Below, piece by piece: positions 25,923-34,584 of a DNA stretch of 64,000 nucleotides. Numbering within the stretch: position 1 is the stretch's first letter; each line of letters begins with the position of its first letter. Location: NCBI GenBank assembly GCA_963704475.1, contig OY969900.1, forward strand, positions 558,001 through 622,000, given 5' to 3'. The notes below the pieces were generated by a model. The model had not been told where the DNA came from, searched no databases, and worked only from the letters and a program-made list of their open reading frames with translations. The position numbers and the translations under genes are program-made. This DNA is from UBA9655 sp963704475. GTDB taxonomy: Bacteria > Pseudomonadota > Alphaproteobacteria > UBA9655.

Positions 25923-25981
25923 GACAACACCTCTTCATTAAGTATTAAATATATATAACAATAAATATATTATAAGTAAAA

Positions 25982-26264
25982 TTAAATGTGATTCTCATTC
26001 TTAAATTCTAAAATGGTTGAATGATTTATGACCGTATGCAAAATGCGGCACAAAATTAAAACAACATAAGCTTGATAATGGCTGTTTTGCGGGTAAGTGG
26101 GATCTCTCATTTTAGGCTCCCACTCTTCGAATAAATCCCGAATGCAAGCGTCTCGGATATCTTCTATAGAAATAGGTTTCACAAGGGTTTTAAACTCAGG
26201 GCCCATTAAGGGAATGCCATGGTTGTATAACAAATATCGGTTAACGATCCACTCGGGCGCCTAT
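25982..26264 (-). pseudogene. AadA/DUF4111-type nucleotidyltransferase C-terminal fragment
   Basis: The reading APEWIVNRYLLYNHGIPLMG, then the HYQAYVVLILCRILHTV segment, matches the C-terminal helical part of aminoglycoside-adenylyltransferase-like proteins (usually GxPLYGPxL and YxVLNLCRxLxY). The N-terminal nucleotide-binding domain (GSxxxGxxxxxSDxD) is missing and an in-frame TAG lies just upstream, so it is a remnant. It should not confer resistance. Confidence 0.55.
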
Positions 26265-26421
26265 CCGACTCCTTGAAATGCTTTGAGTATAGAAGAAGAG
26301 GACCTTTTGTACAGATGAGCCCTCCCCTGCCCTAGCGTTTTGACCTACCTCCCTGTAGCCAATCAGAAACATGTACTCTTCGCCTTCTCTGTTCCGGATT
26401 CCTTGAAAAGCTTTGAGTACA
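26264..26421. repeat. Diverged direct repeat
   Basis: cgactccttgaaatgctttg at about 26266 recurs as ggattccttgaaaagctttg at about 26396, spaced 130 bp. It may mark a small duplication. The rest of 26234-26511 has no gene. Confidence 0.45.
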
Positions 26422-26511
26422 ATATCTCTCTATCCTTATTCTATCAGATGATTTATATAATGCAAGAATTCTAATTGCCCATTTCAATAAATTTTGAAAA
26501 AACTCTAGACA

Positions 26512-27261
26512 ATGCATATATTTATTCCCCTCTCACCCCATCTCTTTATTACCTGGCTTCAACATCAATCGCCCGAGGTCTTAACCTTGGTCTCGCTTTT
26601 GAGCTGTGGGATTGTGATTCTTATGATGATGCGCTTTTTTGGCGTCGTAGGATTAATGGTCTATAGTACTTTGGCTGTCATTGTCGCAAATTTACAGGTG
26701 CAAACGGCAACCTATTTCAAATTTTTTCATGAACCTATTGCTCTTGGAACCGTTGTGTTTTCCTCGATTTTCATTGTCAGTGGTATTTTAACAGAATATT
26801 ACGGCAAATCTCAGGCAAGATCGACTGTTTGGCTTAGCTTTGCCGGGATGATCATTGTAACTTTTTTTATGGTCCTAGCGTTAGGGTTTGTTCCAGCACC
26901 TGGATTTCAGAACGCACACCTGGCCATGCGGGTTCTTTTCTTGCCCGTGCCCGCGTTGATTGCAGCAAGCCTGATTGCCTATGTTATTGGCCAACTGAAT
27001 GATATTTGGATTTTTGCGTCCCTCTCCCGGATAACACAGAAAAAATATCTATGGCTTCGCTCATTTCTGGGAACCCTTGTTGGCGCTTTTTTAGATAACT
27101 TTGTCTTTAGCGTTCTTGCGTGGATCATTTTTGCGCCTTCCCCCTTGCCGTGGAAGACGGTCTTCTTTACCTATATCTTAGGAACGTATATTTTACGGGT
27201 GTTTGTAGCCATCTTCGGTATCCCCTTTGTGTATGCCGCCCGATTTATGCTGGTGAAATAA
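26512..27261 (+). CDS. yhhQ: Queuosine precursor transporter, YhhQ family
   Basis: A 249-residue, six-to-seven-helix inner-membrane protein of the DUF165/YhhQ family (VYSTLAVIVANLQVQTATYF, GILTEYYGKSQAR, FLGTLVGAFLDNFVFSVLAW). It takes up preQ0/preQ1 or queuine. Its TAA overlaps the tgt ATG by one base (TAATG), so the two are coupled. This pairing supports salvage of the precursor from outside, as expected in a host-dwelling bacterium lacking queuosine synthesis. Confidence 0.88.
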   Translation: MHIFIPLSPHLFITWLQHQSPEVLTLVSLLSCGIVILMMMRFFGVVGLMVYSTLAVIVANLQVQTATYFKFFHEPIALGTVVFSSIFIVSGILTEYYGKSQARSTVWLSFAGMIIVTFFMVLALGFVPAPGFQNAHLAMRVLFLPVPALIAASLIAYVIGQLNDIWIFASLSRITQKKYLWLRSFLGTLVGAFLDNFVFSVLAWIIFAPSPLPWKTVFFTYILGTYILRVFVAIFGIPFVYAARFMLVK

Positions 27262-28436
27262 TGTTTAAATTCGAAATCACATTCCAATCTGCCCATTCCA
27301 AAGCGCGTTTGGGCCGTTTAACCACGCCTCACGGGGTTGTGGAGACGCCTGCGTTTATCTTTTGTGCTACAAAAGCGGCCATTAAGGGGGCTACGGCTTT
27401 TGATATGAAGCGCGAAAAAACCCAGATTATTCTTTCAAATACATATCATTTGATGCTTCAACCCGGCCCCGACATTGTGGAAAAAATGGGGGGACTTCAC
27501 CGCTTTATGGGGTGGGATGGCCCGATGCTGACAGATTCTGGGGGATTTCAGATTTTCTCGTTAGGCCACGGCTCGGTTGCAGAAGAAGTCAAAAGGCGTA
27601 GCACCTCTTCTCGACCCAAAAGCCTTGTAAAGATCACCGAAGAAGGAGCCACGTTTAAATCCTATCTTGATGGAAAACAACACACCCTTTCGCCTGAAAA
27701 GTCCATCCAGGTTCAACGCGCCTTGGGGGCGGATTTGATCGTCGTTCTGGATGAGTGCACCCCATTTCACGTGGACAAGGCCTATACAGAAAGATCCATG
27801 CATCTCAGCCACCGCTGGGGCGAGCGCTCTTTAGCAGAATTCAACAAGGGGCCAGAAGGAATCCAAGCGCTTTATGGCATTACCCAAGGCGGCGTCTATC
27901 CAGATTTGCGAAGAGCAAGTGCAGATTTTATCAATAGCTTGCCTTTCTTTGGCCATGCGGTCGGCGGATCTTTGGGAGAAAACAAATCCCAAATGAAAGA
28001 GGTTGTGGAAATGGCCATGGAGCCTTTAGATCCCACACGGCCCGTCCATTTGCTCGGCATTGGGGGCATCAGCGATATTTTACACGGGGTCACGCAAGGA
28101 ATTGATACCTTTGATTGTGTCCATCCCACGCGCCTTGCGCGGCACGGAGGGGCTCTTGTGCCGCCCACTCTTGCTGAGGAAGGACGGGAACATCTTAACC
28201 TCCGTAACACTCGTTTCCGAGACGATCCACGACCTATTGATGAAGGCTGTCATTGTCAAACCTGTCAAACACTCTCCCGAAGTTATCTTCATCATCTCTA
28301 CAAAGCTGGAGAACTGCTAGCCATGCACGCCCTGACGGTTCATAACGTCCATTTCATGAACACTCTCCTAGCATGCATTCGCCAGGCGATCGCGGAAGAA
28401 GGGCTTGGGAAGGTAACTAACCTCAGTTTTGGATAA
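27261..28436 (+). CDS. tgt: tRNA-guanine transglycosylase
   Basis: Exchanges guanine-34 of tRNA-Asn/Asp/His/Tyr for preQ1 or queuine. The barrel has MLTDSGGFQIFSL with an active-site Asp, LDECTPF, the GGS segment GHAVGGSLGE, DTFDCVHPTRLARHG, and the zinc site CHCQTC with a distal histidine. The ATG overlaps yhhQ. IS982 copy 2 is inserted after codon 385: the last residues are now LSFG from the IS, while the original end would have been about 8 residues longer (KTQGGGIKS). The core is intact, so it probably works. Confidence 0.95.
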   Translation: MFKFEITFQSAHSKARLGRLTTPHGVVETPAFIFCATKAAIKGATAFDMKREKTQIILSNTYHLMLQPGPDIVEKMGGLHRFMGWDGPMLTDSGGFQIFSLGHGSVAEEVKRRSTSSRPKSLVKITEEGATFKSYLDGKQHTLSPEKSIQVQRALGADLIVVLDECTPFHVDKAYTERSMHLSHRWGERSLAEFNKGPEGIQALYGITQGGVYPDLRRASADFINSLPFFGHAVGGSLGENKSQMKEVVEMAMEPLDPTRPVHLLGIGGISDILHGVTQGIDTFDCVHPTRLARHGGALVPPTLAEEGREHLNLRNTRFRDDPRPIDEGCHCQTCQTLSRSYLHHLYKAGELLAMHALTVHNVHFMNTLLACIRQAIAEEGLGKVTNLSFG

Positions 28437-29378
28437 GGGATAAAAATATGGTAGGCTAAGCCATTCTTAGAATTGGTAAAAAATAAGAAAGGAGCTTAGC
28501 CAATGAGATATAATATCACAGCATTATTTTTTTGCATCGATGAATTTTGCAAAGCCTATGAAGAATGGGAAAAGCATCGCCTTATTGATACGGGAAAAGA
28601 GCGCCATCGAGCCTGCGAAATGACCTTAAGTGAAATGTTAACGATTATGGTTATGTTTCACGTAAGCCCTTGTAAAGTATTTAAATATTTTTACACTGTT
28701 CATGTAGCTCATATCCATAAACAAGACTTTCCACACCTTGTCAGTTACAATCGATTTGTCCAGCTCATGCCACGCCTTTTTGTTCCCTTGAGTGTTTTGT
28801 TGAACAGCTTGTTTGGAAAGAAAACAGGAATTTATATTGCTGATCCCACATCTCTACCCGTGTGTCACAACAAACGGATTAATCGTCATCGTGTCTTCCA
28901 AGGACTTGCAGCCCGAGGAAAAACAACGATGGGGTGGTTTTATGGGCTTAAACTGCACATGGTCATTAATCATAAAGGGAGCATTATGGCTGTTAAAATA
29001 ACTCCCGGTAATGTTGATGAACGAACTGTCTTGGATGAGATGACTCGAGACCTTATGGGAAGTATTTTTGCGGACAAAGGGTTTATTTCTCAGGAGCTTT
29101 TCAAAAAACTGTTTAGACGAGGCCTCAAAGTAATCACAGGGATAAGGAAAAACATGAAAAATTACCTTATGCCATTGATCGAAAAATTTCTCTTAAGAAA
29201 ACGGTTTCTCATTGAAACTGTCTTTGACATCTTGAAGGTGCATATGAATTTATCTCATACACGCCATAGATCTCCTACGAATGCTTGCGTTAATATCCTT
29301 TCTTGCCTCGTTGCTTATCAATTGAGGCAAAACAAACCGGCCTTTAAATTTTCAAGCTCTCTTATCCAAAACTGAGGT
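28420..29378 (+). mobile_element. IS982-family element, copy 2
   Basis: A 959-bp element with the same terminal repeats as copy 1 and its own 6-bp target duplication taacta (28414-28419 and 29379-29384). Its insertion changes only the final codons of tgt. Confidence 0.93.
28503..29375 (+). CDS. IS982 transposase
   Basis: The same 290-residue protein as at 22615-23487, with an intact DDE triad region. Its stop lies in the right terminal repeat. Two identical intact copies about 6 kb apart argue for recent transposition. Confidence 0.95.
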   Translation: MRYNITALFFCIDEFCKAYEEWEKHRLIDTGKERHRACEMTLSEMLTIMVMFHVSPCKVFKYFYTVHVAHIHKQDFPHLVSYNRFVQLMPRLFVPLSVLLNSLFGKKTGIYIADPTSLPVCHNKRINRHRVFQGLAARGKTTMGWFYGLKLHMVINHKGSIMAVKITPGNVDERTVLDEMTRDLMGSIFADKGFISQELFKKLFRRGLKVITGIRKNMKNYLMPLIEKFLLRKRFLIETVFDILKVHMNLSHTRHRSPTNACVNILSCLVAYQLRQNKPAFKFSSSLIQN

Positions 29379-29552
29379 TAACTAAGACGCAAGGGGGGGG
29401 ATTAAGAGCTAATACATAAGGTATCTCGGTTGTGCCCCAATATAAAACTTGCGCCGTTGTATCTTGTGATTTATTATTTTCTTACAAAAAGAGGTGCCTG
29501 CAAACGCTAGGCGCCGTCTTAGGTTTTTTAAATACTACCAAAAGGATAAAAA

Positions 29553-30455
29553 ATGAAAGCATCTCTTCTGAAATCAATAAGTTTTGTGGCTTTTTTGGCC
29601 ATAACAACGCCCGCGCTTGCGGCTGATCCTATCGTTGCTAACGTTGATGGGCACACAATCACTTATTCTCAGGTCATGGAAGCAAAGGCCACCTTGCCTA
29701 AGCAATATCAAGCAATACCTGATGACAAGCTTTTTCTTGTTCTTTTGAACCAAGCGGTGGATACCTACTTGCTTGATAAAGCGGCACAAGCTTCAGGAGA
29801 GGCAAAGAAGCCAGAGGTTCAAAAATCTATTGCGAAAGCAACAGAGGAAATTGTGTCTCAGGCTTACCTCTTTGCCATGGTAAAAGACCGCGTTACTGAT
29901 GCCGCTGTTAAAGCAAAATATGATGAAATCGTTAAAGCTTTTAAGCCAGAGCCAGAAGTGCACCTCCTCCACATTCTTGTTGATAAGGAAGACGTAGCAA
30001 AAGCTGTCATCAAAGCCCTCAAAAGCGGGACAGATTTCAAAAAACTTGCTGAAAGCAAATCAAAAGATGCAACAGCAAAATCAGGGGGAGACCTCGGCTT
30101 TTTCCGTAAAAGTGAGCTTCCTCAGGACCTTGCAGAGGCAGCGTTTGCTTTAAAACCTGGTTCTTATAGCGAAACCCCTATAAAAACGGACTTTGGGTGG
30201 CATGTCTTGAAAGTCACAGAGATACGTGACGCAAAGCCTCCTAAATTTGATGCTGTGAAGAATGAAATTAAATCCCTCCTCACGCAGGAAGCCATTGTGA
30301 CTCTTTTGAAAGACCTCCGTGCAAAAGCCAAGGTTGAGCTTTTTGATAAAAATGGTAAGCCATTGCCCGCAAAAGAAGAAAAACCTGCTGCAGGAAAAGA
30401 TGCTGCGGTTAAGGAAGAAAAACCTGCCTCTAAGGATGAAGCTGCGAAGAAATAG
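29553..30455 (+). CDS. Exported parvulin-type peptidyl-prolyl isomerase
   Basis: Speeds proline isomerisation during folding of exported proteins. It has a signal peptide (MKASLLKSISFVAFLAITTP, cleaved after ALA), an N-terminal helical chaperone domain (25-135), and a parvulin domain (VHLLHILVDKEDVAKAV, SGGDLGFFRKSELP, GWHVLKVTEI; about 137-225). The last 30 residues are a Lys/Glu/Ala repeat (KEEKPAAG, KEEKPASK). It resembles PrsA/PpiC-type periplasmic foldases. AAAAGGA lies 6 nt before the ATG. Confidence 0.92.
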   Translation: MKASLLKSISFVAFLAITTPALAADPIVANVDGHTITYSQVMEAKATLPKQYQAIPDDKLFLVLLNQAVDTYLLDKAAQASGEAKKPEVQKSIAKATEEIVSQAYLFAMVKDRVTDAAVKAKYDEIVKAFKPEPEVHLLHILVDKEDVAKAVIKALKSGTDFKKLAESKSKDATAKSGGDLGFFRKSELPQDLAEAAFALKPGSYSETPIKTDFGWHVLKVTEIRDAKPPKFDAVKNEIKSLLTQEAIVTLLKDLRAKAKVELFDKNGKPLPAKEEKPAAGKDAAVKEEKPASKDEAAKK

Positions 30456-30468
30456 GGTGGAAGCTGTT

Positions 30469-30597
30469 GTCATCCTGAACCTCGCTTGTCATCCTGAACT
30501 TGTTTCAGGACCTCATGACAATGGGATCCGAAACAAGTTCGGGGTGACAATTGAGGGGCTTCATGACAATGGGATCCCGAAATAAATTCGGGATGAC
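30469..30597. repeat. Compound R1 palindromic repeats
   Basis: Several R1 pieces (gtcatcctgaacttgtttca, tcatgacaatgggatcc, cgaaataaattcgggatgac) are arranged head to tail between the isomerase gene and tssE. Confidence 0.8.
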
Positions 30598-30630
30598 AGT
30601 GTGTGTTCAAGATGACAACTCTCTTAAGCC

Positions 30631-31110
30631 TTAGGCCGCTGATTTCTTTTGAGATACCTCAGAAGGCTTGTGACTTAGGGCAAGAGGAAAGTGGAATTCT
30701 TTAATCTCATGATGTTCTTTGACAGACCCATACACCCTTGTTGAGAGGGTTTGAGTGAGAGGATCATAGGCTTCAATGGTCACACGGATATTTGTAAGGC
30801 GGGGTTCAGCCGCTTGAATAGCGGTTTCAAGGAAACGAGCTGCCTTAGCCCACTCTTGGGTATCTCCTGCCCCCAAATTGCTCCAGTCTTCAAGACCAAA
30901 AAAATCAGGCAGGCCAAACAGGGGAATGGTTTCTATATGATCTTCGTAAATGATTTTACGCACAGTACAGCGGGTATTTAAGACAACCGAAACTTCATGA
31001 ATAATTGAGGCTTTTAGTTCATCTGCGGTCAGCAGTTGACGTCCCCTACCTGTCTCCGCCCGATCATCTACGATGCGATCAAAAAGTGGAGAGAGAGTTC
31101 CTCGATTCAT
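30631..31110 (-). CDS. tssE: T6SS baseplate protein TssE
   Basis: A gp25-like wedge protein of the type VI secretion baseplate, 159 residues from the chosen ATG (MNRGTLSPLFDRI, a typical TssE start). The gp25 fold is indicated by LTADELKASIIHEVSVVLNTR and the later RLTNIRVTIEAYDPLTQTLS. A longer in-frame start at 31194 would add residues encoded by the neighbouring 137-bp element, so it is not used. It is the last T6SS gene here; about 480 bp of repeats separate it from the hcp-like gene. Confidence 0.85.
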   Translation of the reverse strand: MNRGTLSPLFDRIVDDRAETGRGRQLLTADELKASIIHEVSVVLNTRCTVRKIIYEDHIETIPLFGLPDFFGLEDWSNLGAGDTQEWAKAARFLETAIQAAEPRLTNIRVTIEAYDPLTQTLSTRVYGSVKEHHEIKEFHFPLALSHKPSEVSQKKSAA

Positions 31111-31139
31111 TTTTTTTGCCCTACGGGTTATAAGTAGTG

Positions 31140-31276
31140 ATACCATTTCGCATTCAATAGGTGGATATTCTGGATTGCTTCGCTTCGCTCGCAATGACGG
31201 AAATTGGCGTCATTGCGAGGAGCCGAAGGCGACGAAGCAACCCAGTTTTGTCTGCCACTTGATTGATAAGTGGTAT
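31140..31276 (-). mobile_element. 137-bp inverted-repeat miniature element, copy 3
   Basis: Same length, ends and internal R2 arms as copies 1 and 2, read on the minus strand. It sits 30 bp upstream of tssE and is flanked by g on each side. It also supplies an open frame in line with tssE. Confidence 0.82.
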
Positions 31277-31308
31277 GATACATCCCATAAATAAGCATCT
31301 TACCCAGG

Positions 31309-31480
31309 GTCGTCAGTGCGAGGCGGGCCATAAGGCCCAACGAAGCAACCCAGTCAAAGAACTATTCCGAAGGAATACATCTTTTCTTAATTTAGCAAAA
31401 GCACTGGCATTGCATGAAAACCATTGCATGCCTTTGGGCATAAATTGTTACACTAGGTTGCTTCGTCGGGGTTACGCCTC
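31309..31480. repeat. R2-type palindromic repeat within the T6SS operon
   Basis: cgtcagtgcgaggcgggcca and gaagcaacccag face gttgcttcgtcggggttacg, with a small palindrome ccattgcatgcc inside. With copy 3 of the 137-bp element it fills the 31111-31594 gap; no gene is seen there. Confidence 0.65.
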
Positions 31481-31594
31481 TCCTCGTATGAACACAAGAC
31501 TATTTATTTATGGTTTGTACCACTGTGCTTACACCATACCACTTTTTCAATAAAACTTGAACGAAAAAGCTCCTCTCTTACGAAACATTCTTAC

Positions 31595-32173
31595 TTATTT
31601 TTTGCCCCCCTGAGCATGGAGAGTTCCTTTAGAGAAGTTGATGAGGGACACATCTTGACCTTTAGCCTTCCCAGTTTGATCAAAGAAGAAGAGTGTTCCT
31701 TTTCGTTCGTTAAATCGAAAAGAGAAATTAAGAATCTGTAGATTGTCTCCATCTGCTGTAACAACATCTGTAGCACTCGTGATAATGTAGCAATCATTAA
31801 AATCTATTTGTTCTGTTACTGTTAATTTTCCATTGATTAAATCAGATCGAAAAACTGTAATATTTTTTACAAGTGTTCCATCAATAAATGCCTTTTCAAC
31901 ATATTTGGAGATCTGGGTTCTTAAAATGGAAAGCTCAACGGGTGTGGCGTTAATTTGTCCCGCTGAAAATAATGTGCTTTCGGACGCAGTGTTAATATTA
32001 CGTGTCATGCTCTCTTTGAACTTTAAGAGACGTTCTGCTTTTCCAGCAACGAGCTTGGCATCAACGTCTTTTCCAGTCAACGTACCTGCCCCTTTCTTAT
32101 CAACATCTACGTAGAGATTAGAGGTGTTGATAGTTGGAAGTACAGCTTGAGTGATGGTTATCGGTTCTGACAT
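31595..32173 (-). CDS. Hcp-like T6SS tube protein (TssD)
   Basis: A 192-residue protein directly after tssC, the usual place of hcp. The C-terminal half alternates beta strands (NITVFRSDLINGKLTVTEQI, NDCYIITSATDVVT, LQILNFSFRFNERKGTLFFF) as in the Hcp barrel, and the middle segment TPVELSILRTQISKYVEKAF resembles the Hcp helix region. It is longer than the usual 160-170 residues and distant in sequence, so position carries much of the assignment. GAGGAAC lies 7 nt before the ATG. Confidence 0.6.
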   Translation of the reverse strand: MSEPITITQAVLPTINTSNLYVDVDKKGAGTLTGKDVDAKLVAGKAERLLKFKESMTRNINTASESTLFSAGQINATPVELSILRTQISKYVEKAFIDGTLVKNITVFRSDLINGKLTVTEQIDFNDCYIITSATDVVTADGDNLQILNFSFRFNERKGTLFFFDQTGKAKGQDVSLINFSKGTLHAQGGKK

Positions 32174-32213
32174 TTTTTGTTCCTCTTTTGTTTATTTATT
32201 TGTTGTCTTCCGT

Positions 32214-33734
32214 TTATGCTGCTCCAGGAGCAGGTAATGTTGCAACCAACCGCAGGGAAGCTTTGAGCTCTTCCAATTGGAAGAACGGGCGTAAGAAAAT
32301 CACAGCCGTATAGCTTCCAGGCTTTCCTGGTATTTCAGAAACATCAATCCGTGCTTCACGTAAGGGAAAAGAGGCTTTTACAGATTCAGGCGCAATATCT
32401 GTTAAAAGAACATATTGTGCAATCCATGAATTTAAGAAGAGCGATACTTCTATAGCAGACATGAAGGATCCAATTTTATCGCGCATCATGACTTTGATAT
32501 AATGGGCAAAACGAGAGGCATTGAGCATATAAGAAATGCGCGCTGAAATGCGTGCGTTAGCATTGGCATCATTGTCTTCATACAGTTTGGGTTGTTGGAC
32601 TGTTTGAGCTCCAAAGAAAGCTGCGTAATCAGTATGCTTACAATAGCACAACGCTATGAAGCCAAGGTTACTGAGTTCTTCTTCACGGCGATCAGTAATT
32701 GCAATTTCTGTAGGGCATTTAACGTCCAAATCTCCATTGCTTGTTTTAAACGTATAGGCTGGCAAGTCAGAGACAAGGCCTCCTCCTTCAACGCCACGAA
32801 TCGCCGCAGTCCATCCATAAAGGAAATAGGCATCTGCAATATTTTGGGCAAAGGCGTAGGCGGAACTTCCCCAACAGAACTTTGAATTATCTGTTCCATC
32901 GACGGCTTCTTCATAATCAAAGCCTTTGACGGGAAGAGTTGCTGCCCCATAAGGAAGACGCATTAAAACATGGGGCAAGGTGAGGACAAAATAACGCGAA
33001 TCATCCGTCTCGCGGAAACTACGCCACTTAATGGCATCTGATCCATCAAAAACCTTTGAAAGATCCCGTGGACTACTCATTTCAGTAAAACTATCAAAGT
33101 TAAACAATGCAGGCGCCGCCGCCGTAATGAACGGAGCATGGGCGCATGCTGCAACATTTGAAATGAGCATGGCGAGTTCAATATCTTGCGGGTCGCGACC
33201 AAACTCAAAGTCTCCCATAAGACAAGAAAAAGGAACGCCTCCATAAGTGCCATATTGTTCTTCATAGACTTTCTTAAAGAGTTGGCTTTGGTCAAATTCC
33301 GAAGCCGTAGTAAGGTCATCCAGAAGCTCTTGCTTTGTAATCACCCAAAGTTTGAGTTTCAAACTCTCTCCTGTTTCTGTTCCCATAACAAGCTTGGACA
33401 GCCCTCTCCAAGATCCCTCAAACTTTTGAAAGTCTGGGGCATGAAGAATTTCATCCATTTGAAGGGACATCGTCTTGTCAAAGGCACTAATGCAATTGAC
33501 GATAAAGGAGTAGACATCATTTCCAATGCTGTCTTTAGGAGCAGCAACCACTTGATTGATAAATTCCGTTAGCATTTCTTTAGCTCGTTCCGTTTGAGAA
33601 GGGTCGCGTGCCAATTTTCCATTTTGGATAATGGTGCTAAGAAGGTTTCCCCCGTCTCCACTTCCTCCCCCACTTCCCCCTTTAGCTGGAGTGGTTGGAG
33701 CAGTGTCTTGTGTTTTCTTTGTATCGTTAGCCAT
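32214..33734 (-). CDS. tssC: T6SS sheath large subunit TssC
   Basis: The large component of the contractile sheath; 506 residues, the usual length. Family features are FEGSWRGLSKLVM, SCLMGDFEFG, RFAHYIKVMMRDKIGSF and ARIDVSEIPGKPGSYTAVIF followed by RPFFQLEELKASLRLVA at the end. The first 30 residues are a Gly/Ser/Pro-rich linker (KGGSGGGSGDGG). It starts 11 bp after tssB and is followed 40 bp later by the hcp-like gene. Confidence 0.95.
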   Translation of the reverse strand: MANDTKKTQDTAPTTPAKGGSGGGSGDGGNLLSTIIQNGKLARDPSQTERAKEMLTEFINQVVAAPKDSIGNDVYSFIVNCISAFDKTMSLQMDEILHAPDFQKFEGSWRGLSKLVMGTETGESLKLKLWVITKQELLDDLTTASEFDQSQLFKKVYEEQYGTYGGVPFSCLMGDFEFGRDPQDIELAMLISNVAACAHAPFITAAAPALFNFDSFTEMSSPRDLSKVFDGSDAIKWRSFRETDDSRYFVLTLPHVLMRLPYGAATLPVKGFDYEEAVDGTDNSKFCWGSSAYAFAQNIADAYFLYGWTAAIRGVEGGGLVSDLPAYTFKTSNGDLDVKCPTEIAITDRREEELSNLGFIALCYCKHTDYAAFFGAQTVQQPKLYEDNDANANARISARISYMLNASRFAHYIKVMMRDKIGSFMSAIEVSLFLNSWIAQYVLLTDIAPESVKASFPLREARIDVSEIPGKPGSYTAVIFLRPFFQLEELKASLRLVATLPAPGAA

Positions 33735-33745
33735 GATTTTGTTTC

Positions 33746-34246
33746 CTATTTTGATTGTAATCCTAAGGCTTTCTGGAGCTGACTCATGACATCAGGATTG
33801 CTGATGATATTTCTCAGTTCTGCGTCTAATGCGTCATTTCCCTCAAGCTTGGACAAGAGGTCTGTCAATACCTTACGCTTTGTATAGATATCGTTCAGGG
33901 GTCCGACTTGAGCCATAATATTTTCAGGATTAAGGTCGTCCAATGATTTAAAAGAAAGCAAGATATTTAAATCTGGTGCACTTCCGCCTAAGACATTTTT
34001 TACCCGTAAGGGAAGCTGCGCATTGAGAGAGGCCATAACGTCATTAATATTATCGCGATCAATGTCTATAATCTTCCGCTCCTTGAGGGGGGGCAACGGG
34101 GTTGCAGGTGATCCCGCTAGATCTGCCAAAATCCCCATGACAAAGGGAAGTTCAACTTCTTCAATGGCATTTCCGATCTCGACATCATACGTGATTTGAA
34201 CACGTGGTGGACGAACTTTATCAAGCAAATGTTGTGTACTGGCCAT
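33746..34246 (-). CDS. tssB: T6SS sheath small subunit TssB
   Basis: The 166-residue partner of TssC in the contractile sheath. Typical segments are RPPRVQITYDVEIGNAIEEV, LPFVMGILADLAG, FIDIDRDN-like IDIDRDNINDVMASL and LLSFKSLDDLNPENIM. It is the first gene of the tssB-tssC-hcp-tssE order. No tssF, tssG, clpV, tssK-M or vgrG lies in this window, so the rest of the apparatus must be elsewhere or lost. Confidence 0.94.
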   Translation of the reverse strand: MASTQHLLDKVRPPRVQITYDVEIGNAIEEVELPFVMGILADLAGSPATPLPPLKERKIIDIDRDNINDVMASLNAQLPLRVKNVLGGSAPDLNILLSFKSLDDLNPENIMAQVGPLNDIYTKRKVLTDLLSKLEGNDALDAELRNIISNPDVMSQLQKALGLQSK

Positions 34247-34463
34247 GAGTTTTATCCTTTTATCTGTTTGTGGTTAAAAACCACCTGTCTTAACTCCATT
34301 AAAAAACAAACCCCTTTAAAAATTCGTAAACTTTTATATTTTTTTTAAAAAAGGACAATTTATGGGAGAGAAACATTTGGTTCTTAAAATTCAGGAGAAA
34401 GATAAAATTTGATGTATGGGGGAAATCACACAATTATTCCCAGATGTCACCCTGGACTCAGTT

Positions 34464-34576
34464 GTCATCCTGAACTCGTTTCAGGATCTCATGATAATGA
34501 GGCACCGTAACAATGGGATCCCGAAATAAATTCAGGATGACGCAGCAATAAGGTTCTGAAACAAGTTCAGGATGAC
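34464..34576. repeat. Compound R1 palindromic repeats
   Basis: R1 arms (gtcatcctgaactcgtttca; cgaaataaattcaggatgac; gaaacaagttcaggatgac) lie in the gap between tssB and the malic enzyme gene. The remainder of 34247-34463 should contain the tss promoter; it is very A/T-rich with no gene. Confidence 0.8.
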
Positions 34577-34584
34577 AGTGCTTG

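Noticed and set aside
22612..29378. Two inverted identical IS982 copies as a composite transposon carrying the genes between them
   Set aside because: Each copy has its own different 6-bp target duplication (taaata and taacta), and copy 1 is nested in an IS630, so they inserted independently.
31111..31194. N-terminal extension of TssE starting MRAKRSNPEYPP
   Set aside because: These residues come from the inserted element; the family-like start MNRGTLSPLFDRI is internal at 31110.
31128..31340. 70-codon minus-strand frame before tssE
   Set aside because: It is the translation of the 137-bp element and flanking repeats, with no gene-like start.
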